Shown: piece after piece, positions 43,508 through 52,974 of the stretch
How the letters are laid out: every line of letters starts with the position of its first letter
Numbering within the stretch: the stretch's first letter is position 1
Origin: Streptomyces shenzhenensis
Lineage (GTDB): Bacteria; Actinomycetota; Actinomycetes; Streptomycetales; Streptomycetaceae
DNA length: 64,000 bases
Assembly: GCF_021462265.1 (NCBI RefSeq)
Contig: NZ_JAJONF010000005.1
Span: 62,001 to 126,000, forward strand
Reading direction: 5' to 3'
Position numbers and translations under genes: made by a program
Notes under the pieces: model-generated
The model's database searches: none
Told to the model about the DNA's origin: nothing
What the model saw: only the letters and a program-made list of their open reading frames with translations

Positions 43508-44392
43508 TCAGCGCGGCCGCCGCGACTTCACCGCGTGCAGGCCCGCGATGTGATCGGTCAACGCCAGTGCGGCGCTGGCCCGTTGGTAGGAGAGCTGGGC
43601 GACCCGCACGTACAGGCAGTCGATGAGGACCAGTACCGAGTGGCGGGCGCCGATGATGCCGGTGGGAAAGCTCGTCTCCGAGGTGGACGAGATGAGCCGG
43701 ATGTCGGCGGCGCGGGCGAGCGGCGAACGCGGGTCGGCGGTGAGGGCGATCGTCGTCGCGCCGCGCTCCTTGGCCGTCTGGAACGGCTCGGTCGTCTCAC
43801 GGGTCGCCCCGGAGTGGGAGATGCCGATCGCGACGTCGGCGGGGGTGAGCAGGGCGGCCGAGGTGGCCGCGGCGTGCACCTCGGTCCAGCCGCGCACCGA
43901 ACAGCCGATCCGGAACAGCCGGGTCTCCGTCTCCTGCGCCACCGCACCGCTGCCGCCCACGCCGTAGACGTCGATCCTGCGGGCTCGCGCCATGGCCTGC
44001 GCGGCCCGCTCGACCGCGTCCAGGTCGATCCGGTCCAGGGTCTGCTGGACGGCCCGCAGATCCGCGGTGCCGACGACCTTCACGACCCGCTCCAGGCTGT
44101 CGTCCGGGGAGATGTCCGGACCGATCTCGGCCGTGCCCCAGTCGGAGACCTCGCCGCGGCCCCGCTCCTGCGCCAGCGCGATCAGCAGGTGCTGGTAGGA
44201 GTCGAGGCCGACGGCCTGGCAGAAACGGGTCACGGTCGCCTGGGAGGTGCCGGTGCGGCGGCCCAGCTCCGCGGCCGAACAACGGGTGACGGCGGCCGGA
44301 TCCGCCAGGATCAGCTCGCCGACCTTCCGCAGGGAGCCGGCCAGGCGCGGCAGCTCGGTCCGGATGAGTGTGGTGACGTCGGTCGAGGGCAT
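43508..44392 (-). CDS. MurR/RpiR-family transcriptional regulator
   Basis: Sugar-phosphate-sensing regulator of 294 aa. The N-terminal HTH_6 domain (about 1-78) contains CSAAELGRRTGTSQATVTRFCQ, and the C-terminal SIS domain (about 120-255) has IDVYGVGGSGAVAQE, GISHSGATRETTEP and LTADPRSPLARAAD, the phosphosugar-binding loops. It is divergent from the SIS-enzyme gene at 44593, with a 200-bp shared promoter region, and converges with the sugar kinase gene. The usual arrangement suggests that it represses or activates the SIS gene in response to an amino-sugar phosphate. In the shared region AGGTA (44399) and TACCT (44432) form a loose inverted repeat. Confidence 0.9.
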   Translation of the reverse strand: MPSTDVTTLIRTELPRLAGSLRKVGELILADPAAVTRCSAAELGRRTGTSQATVTRFCQAVGLDSYQHLLIALAQERGRGEVSDWGTAEIGPDISPDDSLERVVKVVGTADLRAVQQTLDRIDLDAVERAAQAMARARRIDVYGVGGSGAVAQETETRLFRIGCSVRGWTEVHAAATSAALLTPADVAIGISHSGATRETTEPFQTAKERGATTIALTADPRSPLARAADIRLISSTSETSFPTGIIGARHSVLVLIDCLYVRVAQLSYQRASAALALTDHIAGLHAVKSRRPR

Positions 44393-44592
44393 GCACTGAA
44401 GGTAACAGCCACCTATACAGCGTCAGTTGAGTACCTGGACCGCAGCGGGGCGCCCTTCCGCCGCCTACGGTGTGCCTGATTTGTCGATTCACCGAGGGAG
44501 GTTGATCCGGGATGGTTCACCCAGCGGTCGGCCTTCGTCCCGGTGGCTCACCTCGGTTGTCCCGGTTGTTCCCGGCAGTGGGGAGTGCGTAG

Positions 44593-45381
44593 GTGTCCGT
44601 CGAGTCCGCCAACGAGTCCGGGACCGAGCCGGTGACCGCCGAACGCTTCGCCCGCGAGGGCCTCGCGGCCCTCCACCGCCTCACCGAGTCCGCCCGCGCC
44701 GACGTGACCCGGGCCGCCGGACTGATCGCCGACTGCGTCCGCGCCGACGGCGTCGTCCAGGCCTTCGGTACCGGACACTCCCAGGCGACGGTCCTCGAGA
44801 TCGCGGGCCGCGCGGGCGGGTTGGTGCCCACCAACCGGATCAGCATCGCCGACCTCGTCCGCTACGGCGGCGCGCCCCCGGGCGTCCTCGACGACCCGCT
44901 CCTGGAACGCGAGCCCGGCGTCGCCGCCCGCCTCTACGACCTCGCCGCCCCGTACCCCCAGGACCTCTTCGTCATCATCTCCAACTCCGGGGTGAACAAC
45001 GTGATCGTGGAGATGGCCCTGCACGCCAGGGAACACGGCCACCGGGTCCTCGCCCTCACCTCCCTCGCCCACACCAGGGCGGTCCCCGCCGGTCACCCCA
45101 GCGGCAGGAAGCTCGCCGACCTGGCCGACGTGGTCCTCGACAACGCGGCCCCGCGCGGTGACGCTCTCCTCTCACTCCCGGGCGGCGGCGCGGTCTGCGC
45201 GCTGTCCACGCTGACCGGGGTCATGCTCGTGCAGATGGCGGTGGCCGAGGCGGCCGGCCTTCTCCTCGCCTCCGGCGACCACCCCCCGGTCTACGTCTCG
45301 GCCAACGTGCCGGGCGGCTTCGAGGGCAACCTGGAACTGGAGAAGCGGTACGCCGGACGGATCCGGCGCACCGCGAGCTGA
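44593..45381 (+). CDS. SIS-domain phosphosugar enzyme, NagS-like
   Basis: SIS-fold protein of 262 aa. Phosphosugar-binding features are VVQAFGTGHSQATVLEIAGRAGG (about 54-76) and LFVIISNSGVNNVIVEMAL (about 126-144), ending with YVSANVPGGFEGNLELEKRY. It looks like the family that contains Streptomyces NagS, described as a GlcNAc-6-phosphate dehydratase that causes amino-sugar sensitivity; this match is from memory and not proven. The GTG at 44593 follows GGGGAG. It is divergent from an RpiR regulator and close to a GlcNAc kinase-like gene, making an amino-sugar module. A MurNAc-6-phosphate etherase-type role is a weaker alternative. Confidence 0.82.
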   Translation: MSVESANESGTEPVTAERFAREGLAALHRLTESARADVTRAAGLIADCVRADGVVQAFGTGHSQATVLEIAGRAGGLVPTNRISIADLVRYGGAPPGVLDDPLLEREPGVAARLYDLAAPYPQDLFVIISNSGVNNVIVEMALHAREHGHRVLALTSLAHTRAVPAGHPSGRKLADLADVVLDNAAPRGDALLSLPGGGAVCALSTLTGVMLVQMAVAEAAGLLLASGDHPPVYVSANVPGGFEGNLELEKRYAGRIRRTAS

Positions 45382-45614
45382 CCGGCACGTCAGCCGACCG
45401 GCGGGCGACGGCCGCCGTGGGGGAGGCCGAGGCCAAGGGCGCGGGGGACCTCTGGAGCGGCAGGTCCCGGGCCCACGAGCCGGCCGACCGGGCGCCTTGC
45501 GCAGCGCACGGTTGCACGCCTCGACGCGCCCCGGTCCGCGAGCGCGACACCGGCTACGCCGGACGCTCCCGACGCCCCCGGCGCCTGCTCAGCAGGTGAC
45601 TCCTTTCCGGCTCC
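45382..45614. other. Spacer between the NagS-like gene and the repeat array
   Basis: About 230 bp with no gene or clear hairpin. It leads directly into the tandem-repeat array that fills the rest of this convergent spacer. Confidence 0.4.
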
Positions 45615-45965
45615 GGCTGGTGGGAGTCCTTCCGGGCTCAGCCGGTGGGCGCCTTGTGGGCTCAGCCGGGGCACCTTGCGGGTCCGGCCGGTGGGGGTCC
45701 TTCGCGGGCCGGCTGGTGGGAGTTCTTCCGGGCTCAGCGGGTGGGCGCCTTGTGGGCTCAGCCCGGGCACCTTGCGGGTCCGGCTGGTGGGAGTCCTTCC
45801 GGGGCCAGCCGGTGGGCGCCTTGTGGGCTCAGCCGGGGCACCTTGCGGGTCCGGCTGGTGGGGGTCCTTCGGGGTCCGGCGGGTGGATCTCTTCCGGGCT
45901 CAGCCGGCGGACCCCTTCGGCCCCCACCCAGACCCCTTCGGCTCCCACCCGGACCCCTTCGGCCC
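45615..45965. repeat. Tandem-repeat array with 71-bp higher-order units
   Basis: Units beginning GGCTGGTGGG start at 45615, 45711, 45782 and 45853. The last two spacings are 71 bp; the first is 96 bp because it holds one extra 25-bp subunit. Each 71-bp unit is built of three subunits of about 24 bp ending GGGCTCAGCC or GGGTCCGGCT. At the right end the array passes into about three 21-bp units (GACCCCTTCGGC) that form the end of the FUSC gene. Not a CRISPR: there are no unique spacers. Confidence 0.8.
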
Positions 45966-48242
45966 TCGCCCGGGACCCGTCCTGGCCTGTGTCTTCTTCG
46001 CGGCCTCGGTGAGAGCGGGCTGGAGTCGGCGGGCGGCGTCGACGTGGTCGTCGGTCCAGATGATCCGGACCGCGACGGGGGTGGCCCGGCCCCGGGCGTC
46101 ACTGAGTTCGGTACGGACGGACTCCACGAGCCGCGTGGCACCCTCCGGCTGGAGCGGCACGGCGCCGGGCACGGGCGAACGGCCGGTGAGGCTCGCGGCG
46201 AAGGCGTGGTACCAGTCGGTGACCAGGGCCGCCGATCCGAGTACGGCGCGGTGGGCGTCGGCCCGGACGGCCTGGCCGCGTGCCCGGTCCTCGCCCTGCC
46301 ACAGGGAGACGACGGCGTCGGCGGCCAGCCGCAGCCCGACGACCCCGTTGACGAGGGCGGTCGCGCAGGACAGCGACATTGGCTTGGCGCCGAGTTCGGC
46401 CAGGTAGTTGCGGAACGCGTCATCGAGGCGACGGGCGGCGGCGGCCGCCGCCCGGCTCCGCGGGCCGGGGTCGACGGGGTGGCCGTCGCCGAGGGCGTAC
46501 CCGACGGCGTCCCCGAGGTAACGCGCGCTGTCGTCGTACGCCTCGGCGAGCGCCCTGTGGACGGCGCCCCGGGCGCCGCGCGGCCAGAAGAACGCGGCCA
46601 CGACCACACTGACCAGGCACCCCAGTGCGATGTCCTGGACGCGCAGCAGGGCGATGTGCCAGTTCGGGTCGTGGCCGATGTTGAACAGCACCACCAGCGT
46701 GACGGTGAACGCGGCCTGCCCGGCGGCGAAGGAGACGGCTGCGGGCGCGATCCCGGCGAACAGGACGGCCACGGGGAGCACGAACCACAGGGCGGTGCCG
46801 TGGTGGCCGAGAAGATGCAGCAGTGCGGCGCCGACCACGGACCCGGCCAACGTGCCGAGGACGGCGCGGACGGCGTTCTGCCCGGTGCTGAGGGCGTTGG
46901 AGCGCAGCACGGACAGGGTGCCCAGCAGCACCCAGAAGGAGTGCCCGACGCCCGTCAGCCCGGCCAGGAACACGGCGATGCCGAGGCCGACGGCGCCGCG
47001 CAGGCTGTTGTGCAGCCACACCGAGTCGGGCCTGAGATGGGTGACGGCCCGTTCGCGGGCGGAGGCGAGGGGCGCGGCCAGCGCGCCCGGCTCGCGGCCG
47101 AGCAGCCGTTCGGGCCAGCTGCGCTGCCAGGCGGTGGCCGCCATGTCGACGTTGTCGGCGATCTGCAGCACGGCGAAGCCGAGCTCCTGGGCGCGGAAGG
47201 ACACGTCGAGCGTGGCGATGAACCCGTAGACCTCCGCCGTGCCGGTGCCGTCCGGATGCCCGGCGGGCACCCGGACGGTGGAGCTGTGCTCCATCGCGGC
47301 CAGGGCCGCCCGCAGTTCCTTCCCGCGGGCCCGCAACGGGACAGTGTCCCCGTTCAGGTCCGTGAGCAGGTCACAGGCCGCCTCCAGGACCCCGGCGGCG
47401 GCGCGGCGCACGGTGTACGCGGCCGGATCGCACGCCGGGGGCTCGTCGGTGTACTCGGACCGGTCCACGAGGACGGCGCACAGCCAGGTCAGCTCGTCCA
47501 CCAGCCGGACCACGGCACGTGAGGTCGCGGACAGGCCGGTGGGGCGGTACGGGGTGGCCTCGAAGGCGCCGCGGAGGTCCGCGCCGGTCCGGGCGGTGTG
47601 CTCCGCTCCCAGCCGGCACCGTTCGGCGTGGGACCCCGGCCCGTCCGGGCCCGGCAGGCCCGCGCGGATACGCAGATACCCCGCGGCGGCACGGCAGACG
47701 GCGGCCGCCGGGGCGCTGAGCGGTTCGGCGACGGGACGCGGCCACAGCAGGGCGACGGCAGGCAGCGCGACCGCCGCCGCCAGGCCCGCGCCGGCGAGCC
47801 GCCCGGGCAGTTGCGACAGCGCCGCCGGGGCGCTGACCGGCAGCACGAAGGCCAGCAGGAGCGCCGTCGAACTGCCGGCCAGGACGGAGCTGACCACGCC
47901 GGCGAAGAGGACCGCGAAACCGGTCACGACCGTGGCCGCCACGGCGAGCCAGAGCCGTTGCGCGGCCAGCGTGCCGAGGCAGATGAGCACCAGCCACGCC
48001 ACCGCGAGCGCCGCCTGCGCCCGCAGCCGCTCCACCATCGGCCCGGAGTAGTCCACCAGCAGCAGCATCGAGAACGAGCCGAACGCGGCGTAGCTCGCCA
48101 TCGCCGGGGAGTGCAGCACCTCGGTGCACAGGGCGAACAGGGCGGGCATCACCAGTGCCGTCCGCGCGGCCCGCCGGGTCGCCGCGAGGTCCGGGTCCTG
48201 GCCGCGCAGCCACGTCACCCAGCGTGGTGCCCGCCCCGACAT
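45900..48242 (-). CDS. FUSC-family membrane protein (aromatic acid exporter-like)
   Basis: Integral membrane protein of 780 aa of the fusaric acid resistance/YccS-like type, expected to export aromatic acids or similar compounds. There are two sets of about six transmembrane helices (about 20-190 and 430-580), each followed by a cytoplasmic helical domain; the second set holds the FUSC block (LHNSLRGAVGLGIAVFLAGL, SFWVLLGTLSVLRSNALST, RAVLGTLAGSVVGAALLH). The ATG at 48242 follows GGGAGG. Oddly, the last 25 or so residues are repeats of PKGSGW that come from the tandem-repeat array, so the stop codon lies in repeat DNA and the tail length may vary between strains. Confidence 0.88.
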   Translation of the reverse strand: MSGRAPRWVTWLRGQDPDLAATRRAARTALVMPALFALCTEVLHSPAMASYAAFGSFSMLLLVDYSGPMVERLRAQAALAVAWLVLICLGTLAAQRLWLAVAATVVTGFAVLFAGVVSSVLAGSSTALLLAFVLPVSAPAALSQLPGRLAGAGLAAAVALPAVALLWPRPVAEPLSAPAAAVCRAAAGYLRIRAGLPGPDGPGSHAERCRLGAEHTARTGADLRGAFEATPYRPTGLSATSRAVVRLVDELTWLCAVLVDRSEYTDEPPACDPAAYTVRRAAAGVLEAACDLLTDLNGDTVPLRARGKELRAALAAMEHSSTVRVPAGHPDGTGTAEVYGFIATLDVSFRAQELGFAVLQIADNVDMAATAWQRSWPERLLGREPGALAAPLASARERAVTHLRPDSVWLHNSLRGAVGLGIAVFLAGLTGVGHSFWVLLGTLSVLRSNALSTGQNAVRAVLGTLAGSVVGAALLHLLGHHGTALWFVLPVAVLFAGIAPAAVSFAAGQAAFTVTLVVLFNIGHDPNWHIALLRVQDIALGCLVSVVVAAFFWPRGARGAVHRALAEAYDDSARYLGDAVGYALGDGHPVDPGPRSRAAAAAARRLDDAFRNYLAELGAKPMSLSCATALVNGVVGLRLAADAVVSLWQGEDRARGQAVRADAHRAVLGSAALVTDWYHAFAASLTGRSPVPGAVPLQPEGATRLVESVRTELSDARGRATPVAVRIIWTDDHVDAARRLQPALTEAAKKTQARTGPGRGPKGSGWEPKGSGWGPKGSAG

Positions 48243-48426
48243 GTCCACCTCCCGCCGGCCCCGGGCAGCCGGCCCCGCCGCCGCACCGCGCACACCACCC
48301 ATATGCGGCCACCACCGGGCCGACCGCAACATTTGCCTGGAGGCTGAACGACTCCCCGCGCCCCCGGCCTCCCGCCCTTCCCCGCGCCCCCGGCGCGCGC
48401 CGCCGCGGCGACGCGCAGCTCCGTGC

Positions 48427-49260
48427 TCAGCGCACCGGGAAGCCGAACGAGTACCCCTGTTCCTTCAGCCACGGCAGCACCTCTCGCAGGGCGGCCACCG
48501 TCTCGGAACGGTCGCCGCCGGCGTCGTGGAAGAGGATGGTCGGCCCGTTCGGCATCTCCTCCTTGACGGTGGCCACGATGGCGGCCGTCCCGGGGCGCTC
48601 GAAGTCCTTCGAGTCGACGTTCCAGCCCAGCGGCCGCATGCCGTGCGAGGCGGCGAGCTTACGGCTGTAGGGGGTGAAGGCGCCGCCCGGCGCGCGGTAG
48701 TAGAGCGGCCGTACGCCTCCGGACGCCTCGGTGATCATGCGCTCGGCGTCGAGGATCTGCCGGGACTGGTAGGCCTCGGACTTGGTGTCCATGGTGACGT
48801 CGTGGGAGACCGTGTGGTCGCACAGCCGGTGACCCGCCGCCACCACCGCCTTCACCAGGTCCGGGTGCGCCTGCGCCTGCGGTCCGATCATGCAGAAGGT
48901 GGCCTTCACGCCGTACTCCTTGAGCACCTGGAGCACCTTGGGGGTCCAGACCGGGTCCGGTCCGTCGTCGATGGTGATGTTCACCCCCCTGGTGCCCCGG
49001 TCCGAGGCGTGCGCGATCTCGGCCGACACCGAGGCCGGGGCCGGGGCCGGGGCCGGGGCCGCCTTCGGAGCGCCGTGCCGCGCCGAGGTCCCGGCTTTCG
49101 CATGCCCGTCGACGGGTCCGGCCTGCGCGGTCCACAACGAGGCGGCCACGGTCACGGCTGTGATCCCGAGCGCCGCCGCGACCACCTGGCCGTACCATCC
49201 CCGTCCGCCGTGCCGCGCCATGTCCGCCCCGTTCCTGGTAGTCGAGTCCATCTCGTGCAC
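48427..49260 (-). CDS. Secreted polysaccharide deacetylase (NodB domain)
   Basis: Exported carbohydrate esterase-4 enzyme that removes acetyl groups from chitin, peptidoglycan or similar polymers. After a signal-anchor segment (about 25-45) comes an (AP)n linker encoded by GGGGCC repeats, then the NodB domain with motif 1 VNITIDDGPDPVWTP, motif 2 HTVSHDVT and motif 3 YYRAPGGAFTP, and the late motifs WNVDSKDFE and ILFHDAGGDRSETV. All metal and catalytic positions are present. Three starts are possible (49260, 49251, 49221); the shortest still keeps the whole signal segment. It follows a 180-bp gap after the FUSC gene on the same strand. Confidence 0.87.
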   Translation of the reverse strand: MHEMDSTTRNGADMARHGGRGWYGQVVAAALGITAVTVAASLWTAQAGPVDGHAKAGTSARHGAPKAAPAPAPAPASVSAEIAHASDRGTRGVNITIDDGPDPVWTPKVLQVLKEYGVKATFCMIGPQAQAHPDLVKAVVAAGHRLCDHTVSHDVTMDTKSEAYQSRQILDAERMITEASGGVRPLYYRAPGGAFTPYSRKLAASHGMRPLGWNVDSKDFERPGTAAIVATVKEEMPNGPTILFHDAGGDRSETVAALREVLPWLKEQGYSFGFPVR

Positions 49261-49646
49261 CCGTCAGGACGGATAACGGAGGGCACCGGATCCGTCCGTT
49301 ACCGATCACGGACAATTCCGCGAGAGTTCTGCGACAGGCGCTCTGCCAGACCTTTAACGCGGAGGAGGGCGAACGGTGTTGGCCGTCCCTCCGCGAAGGG
49401 CACAGGGTGTTGACGAGGCCGCGCGCCCGCCCTGGACACCCGGAAGTCCCGGCCGCTGTGCGGCGGTTGCCGGCGTCCTGTTTCCCCCCGACCGGTAGTA
49501 CCGGAACGCAGGCCTGCCGCCTCGCCATGCGGTGCGCGGCGAGGCGGGCGGAAATGGCAGCAGACTCCCACCGGGCCCCGGCCACCCACCGCGACCGTCT
49601 CACCCCGGCACAGTCCGGAACGCGAGCCACCGTTCGCGGTGATCAC
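49261..49646. other. Intergenic region left of the transposon
   Basis: Holds a loose inverted repeat TAACGGA...TCCGTTA (about 49274-49301) close to the deacetylase start, a possible operator. An open frame passes through in phase with the transposase, but its residues here have no family features and I do not call it coding. Confidence 0.45.
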
Positions 49647-49735
49647 ATGGAGATGTCCCGAAGTACTCGGGGGGCCTACCTCCGGGCGGCCACGGCCCTC
49701 GAAACTGTCAACCGTCAGCCGGCGATGGCCTGTTC
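49647..49735 (+). pseudogene. 5' part of a 42-codon ORF split by the transposon
   Basis: ATG at 49647 (a second in-frame ATG at 49653) opens a frame that enters the transposon. If the element and one TGTTC copy are removed, the frame continues at 56110 and ends with TGA at 56147-56149 after 42 codons, overlapping the ATG of the membrane-protein gene at 56146 (ATGA). The coupled stop-start arrangement supports a real small gene. Reconstructed ends: MEMSRSTRGAYLRAATALE... and ...CAQSPREQS. No family is recognised. Confidence 0.45.
49731..49735. repeat. Left target-site duplication TGTTC
   Basis: TGTTC directly outside the left inverted repeat matches TGTTC directly outside the right one at 56105-56109. 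Five bases is the usual duplication for Tn3-family elements. Confidence 0.9.
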
Positions 49736-49774
49736 GGCCCTGGAGTCCCAGCTCAGACACCTGCCGCAAAGTAG
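49736..49774 (+). repeat. Left terminal inverted repeat of the Tn3-family transposon
   Basis: Read inward it begins GGCCCTGGAGTCC and ends GCCGCAAAGTAG. It differs from the right repeat at positions 5, 14, 15 and 27 only. Confidence 0.92.
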
Positions 49775-49859
49775 GTCGCGGGTAGCCAGCCGGGCCCCGT
49801 TTCCCCGTTCTCTGCGTCGTCGTTGGCCTGAGCGAGTGATCGAGGCCGAAGGGGCGGGC

Positions 49860-52847
49860 GTGCGGCAAGAGTGGTCGCCAGAGGAGCTGTTGGCGAACTG
49901 GACGCTGGTAGACGGCGACTGGGCCTTGGTGGCGAACAAGAGCGGGACCACTCGGCTCGGCTTCAGTCTCTTGCTGAGGTTCTTCGAGCTGGAAGGCCGG
50001 TTCCCGGAAGTGCCGGAGGAGGTTCCACCGGCTGCGGTGGAGTTCGTCGCCCGTCTGGTGAAGGTCCCGGCCACCGACTTCGCGAAGTACCCGCTGGTCG
50101 GCCGGACTGCCGAGTACCACCGCAAGCAGATCCGCGAGGCCCTGGGCTTTCGGCCTTCGACGGTCGCGGACGAGAAGGCGCTGGTCGAGTGGCTGGCTGT
50201 GGAGGTCTGTCCGGTCGAGCTGGTGGAGGACCGGCAGCGCGAGGCCCTGCTGGTCGAGTGCCGGGCCCGGAAGATCGAGCCGCCGGGCTGCACCCGGGTC
50301 GAGAAGGTCCTCGTTGCGGCGCGCGGCAAGTGGGAGAGGACGTTCTGCAACCGCACGATCGTTCGTCTCGGTGAGGCGGGCACGGCCTGGCTGCTGTCCT
50401 CGGTGGCCGAAGCCAACGTGGCGGGTACCGCGCTGCTGGCCGCGCTCAAGCGCGATCCGGGCGCGGTCGGCCTGGACTCCCTGCTGACGGAGATCACCAA
50501 ACTCAACGACGTGCGCAGGTTCGGGCTGCCCGACGGGCTGTTTGCGGACTGCTCGGAGAAGCTGGTGGCCGCCTGGCGGGCACGGGCGATCAAGATGTAC
50601 CCCTCGGACTTCCGCGACACGAGTGAGGACGTACGGATCACCCTGCTCGCGGCGCTGTGCTCGTCCCGGCAGGCGGAGATCACCGATGCCCTGGTGGACC
50701 TGTTGGTCGCTCTGGTCCACAAGATCAATGCACGGGCCGAACGGCGGGTGGAGAAGCAGCTCACCGCCGAGTTGAAGAAGGTCCGCGGCAAGGAAGGCAT
50801 CCTTTTCAAGCTGGCGATGGCCGCCGTTGACAAGCCCGACGAGGTCGTACGCCGGGCCCTGTTCCCGGTGGTCGGGGAGAAGACGTTGCGGGAGCTGGTG
50901 GCCGAGGCGAAGGCGAACGAGAAGGTCTTCAAGGCCAAGGTCCGCACCACGCTCCGGTCGTCGTACACCTCGTACTACCGGCAGATGCTGCCGCCGCTGC
51001 TGAACACCCTGGGCTTCATGTGCAACAACACCGCGTACCGCCCGGTGACGGACGCGATGAAGCTGTTGAAGAAGTACGCCGACGTCGACGGCAAGACCCG
51101 CTTCTACGACGTCGGCGACGAGGTGCCGATGGACGGCGTGGTGCGCAACTGGCGCGAGGCGGTCGTCGACGAGCGGGGCAAGGTCGAGCGCATCCCGTAC
51201 GAGCTGTGCGTTCTGGTCGCGCTGCGGGACGCCGTACGGCGCCGGGAGATTTACGTCGAGGGCGCCGCCCGCTGGCGCAATCCGGAGGACGACTTGCCTG
51301 GCGACTTCGAGGCCACCCGCGCCGTGCACTACGCCGCGATCCGCCAGCCGCTGAACCCGAGGGCGTTCATCGCGGACTTGAAGAAGCGCATGACTGCGGG
51401 CCTGGACCAGGTGTCCGGCGCGCTCGCGGACGGCTCGGCGGGCGGGGTGAAGGTCACCACACGCAAGGGCGAGCCGTGGATCACGGTGCCGAAGCTGGAG
51501 CCGCTGGCCGAGCCCACCGGCCTGGCGGCCCTCAAGGAGGAGGTCGCACGGCGTTGGGGCGTCCTGGACCTCCTGGACGTGCTGTAGAACGCCGACTTCC
51601 TCACCGGCTTCACCGAGGAGTTCTCCTCGGTGGCCGCCTACGAGCGCATCGAGCGGGACGTCCTCCAGCGTCGCCTCCTGCTGGCCCTCTTCGCACTCGG
51701 TACGAGCATGGGCATCCGCGCGATCGTGGCCACCGGCGAACGCGGTGAGAGCGAGGCCGCGCTGCGGCACGTACGACGGCACTTCATCACCGTCGACAAC
51801 CTCCGAGCCGCCGTCACCAGACTGGTGAACGCCACCTTCGCCGCCCGCGACACCGCGTGGTGGGGCACCGGTACTGCCTGTGCCTCCGACTCGAAGAAGT
51901 TCGGATCCTGGTCCAGCAACTTCATGACCGAGTACCACGCCCGCTACGGCGGCAACGGCGTGATGATCTACTGGCACGTCGAGCGGAAGAACGTCTGCAT
52001 CTACTCCCAGCTCAAGAGCTGTTCGTCGTCCGAGGTCGCGGCGATGATCGAGGGCCTGCTGCGGCACTGCACGGACGCCGAGATCGAGTCGAACTACGTC
52101 GACACCCACGGTGCGAGCGTGGTCGGGTTCGCCTTCACCGAACTACTGAACTTCCGCCTGCTGCCGCGGCTGAAGAACATCGGCAACATCCGCCTGTACC
52201 GCCCGGACGACACCCCGCCCGGCTGGCCGGCGCTCGGTGCTTCGCTGACGCGGCGGATCCGCTGGGAGCTGATCGAGCAGCAGTACGACCAGATGGTGAA
52301 GTACGCCACCACGCTCCGCCTCGGCACGGCGGAGGCCGAACAGGTGCTGCGGCGCTTCATCCGAGGCCGCCCCAAGCACCCCACCTACCAGGCTCTCGAA
52401 GAACTCGGCCGCCTGATGCGCACCATCTTCGCGTGTGACTACTTGGCCAGCCCCGGCTTGCGCCGCGAGATCCACGGCGGGCTACAGGTCGTGGAGAACT
52501 GGAACAGCGCGAACACCGTGCTGCACTACGGCAAGGACGGCGCTCTGACCGGCCCGGACAAGGAGCACGCCGAGACCTCGATGCTCACCCTGCACCTGCT
52601 CCAGTCCGCGCTCGTGCACGTCAACACCCTGCTGGTTCAGCAGGTCCTGGCCGAACCGGCGTGGGCGAAGAAACTGAGCGACGAGGACCGGCGCGGCCTG
52701 ACCGCGCTGTTCTGGTCCAACGTCAACCCGTACGGCACCTTCCGCCTCGACATGAACAAGCGCCTCGACCTGGGGCCAGCCGTGACAGTGCCCGGCCCCC
52801 GTGCCACGGTTGATGCTGCCGAACGGTCCCCTCTTGACATGCGATGA
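49860..52847 (+). pseudogene. tnpA: Tn3-family transposase TnpA interrupted by an in-frame amber codon
   Basis: DDE transposase of the Tn3 family; full length would be 995 aa, normal for TnpA. The GTG at 49860 gives the family N-terminus (RQEWSPEELLANWTLVDGD) and has GAAGGGG upstream. Codon 576 is TAG (51585-51587), in [13 protein letters not shown], where relatives probably have a Lys codon (AAG); the frame is otherwise unbroken on both sides. The catalytic residues fall in the second half: D677 ([11 protein letters not shown]), D748 (YVDTHGAS) and E879 (VVENWNSAN), with spacings like those of Tn3 and Tn4430. GTG at 51630 could restart the C-terminal part, but without the N-terminal DNA-binding region it should not transpose. 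Confidence 0.93.
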
Positions 52848-52974
52848 CCGCCTGAAGGGTGCAGAACAAGCGAAGGTTACTCATGCGCGGCGCCCGGAGC
52901 GTTTGCTTCACTTGTAGATCGTTTTTGTCCAGCTAACCCCCGGGACCGCGCTGGTCCGAAAGGAGAGGTACCTG
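52848..52974. promoter_or_regulatory. AT-richer leader of the transposon cargo gene
   Basis: The gap between tnpA and the peptidase gene contains an unusually AT-rich patch (about 52907-52937, TTTGCTTCACTTGTAGATCG then TTTTTGTCC) that may hold the cargo promoter. A small hairpin GGACC-GCGCT-GGTCC (52944-52958) sits just before the strong ribosome site AAAGGAGAGG. Confidence 0.45.

Noticed and set aside
45615..45965. CRISPR array
   Set aside because: Units are tandem variants of one sequence without unique spacers, and no cas genes are near.
49407..49859. N-terminal extension of the transposase to 49407
   Set aside because: It would begin outside the left inverted repeat, run through it and through host DNA. 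The family N-terminus starts at 49860.
52905..52945. A second transposon end (segment ending GCTAACCCCC) right after tnpA
   Set aside because: It resembles Tn3-type ends only in its run of C. No inverted partner was found, while the true ends at 49736 and 56104 have matching repeats and a target duplication.
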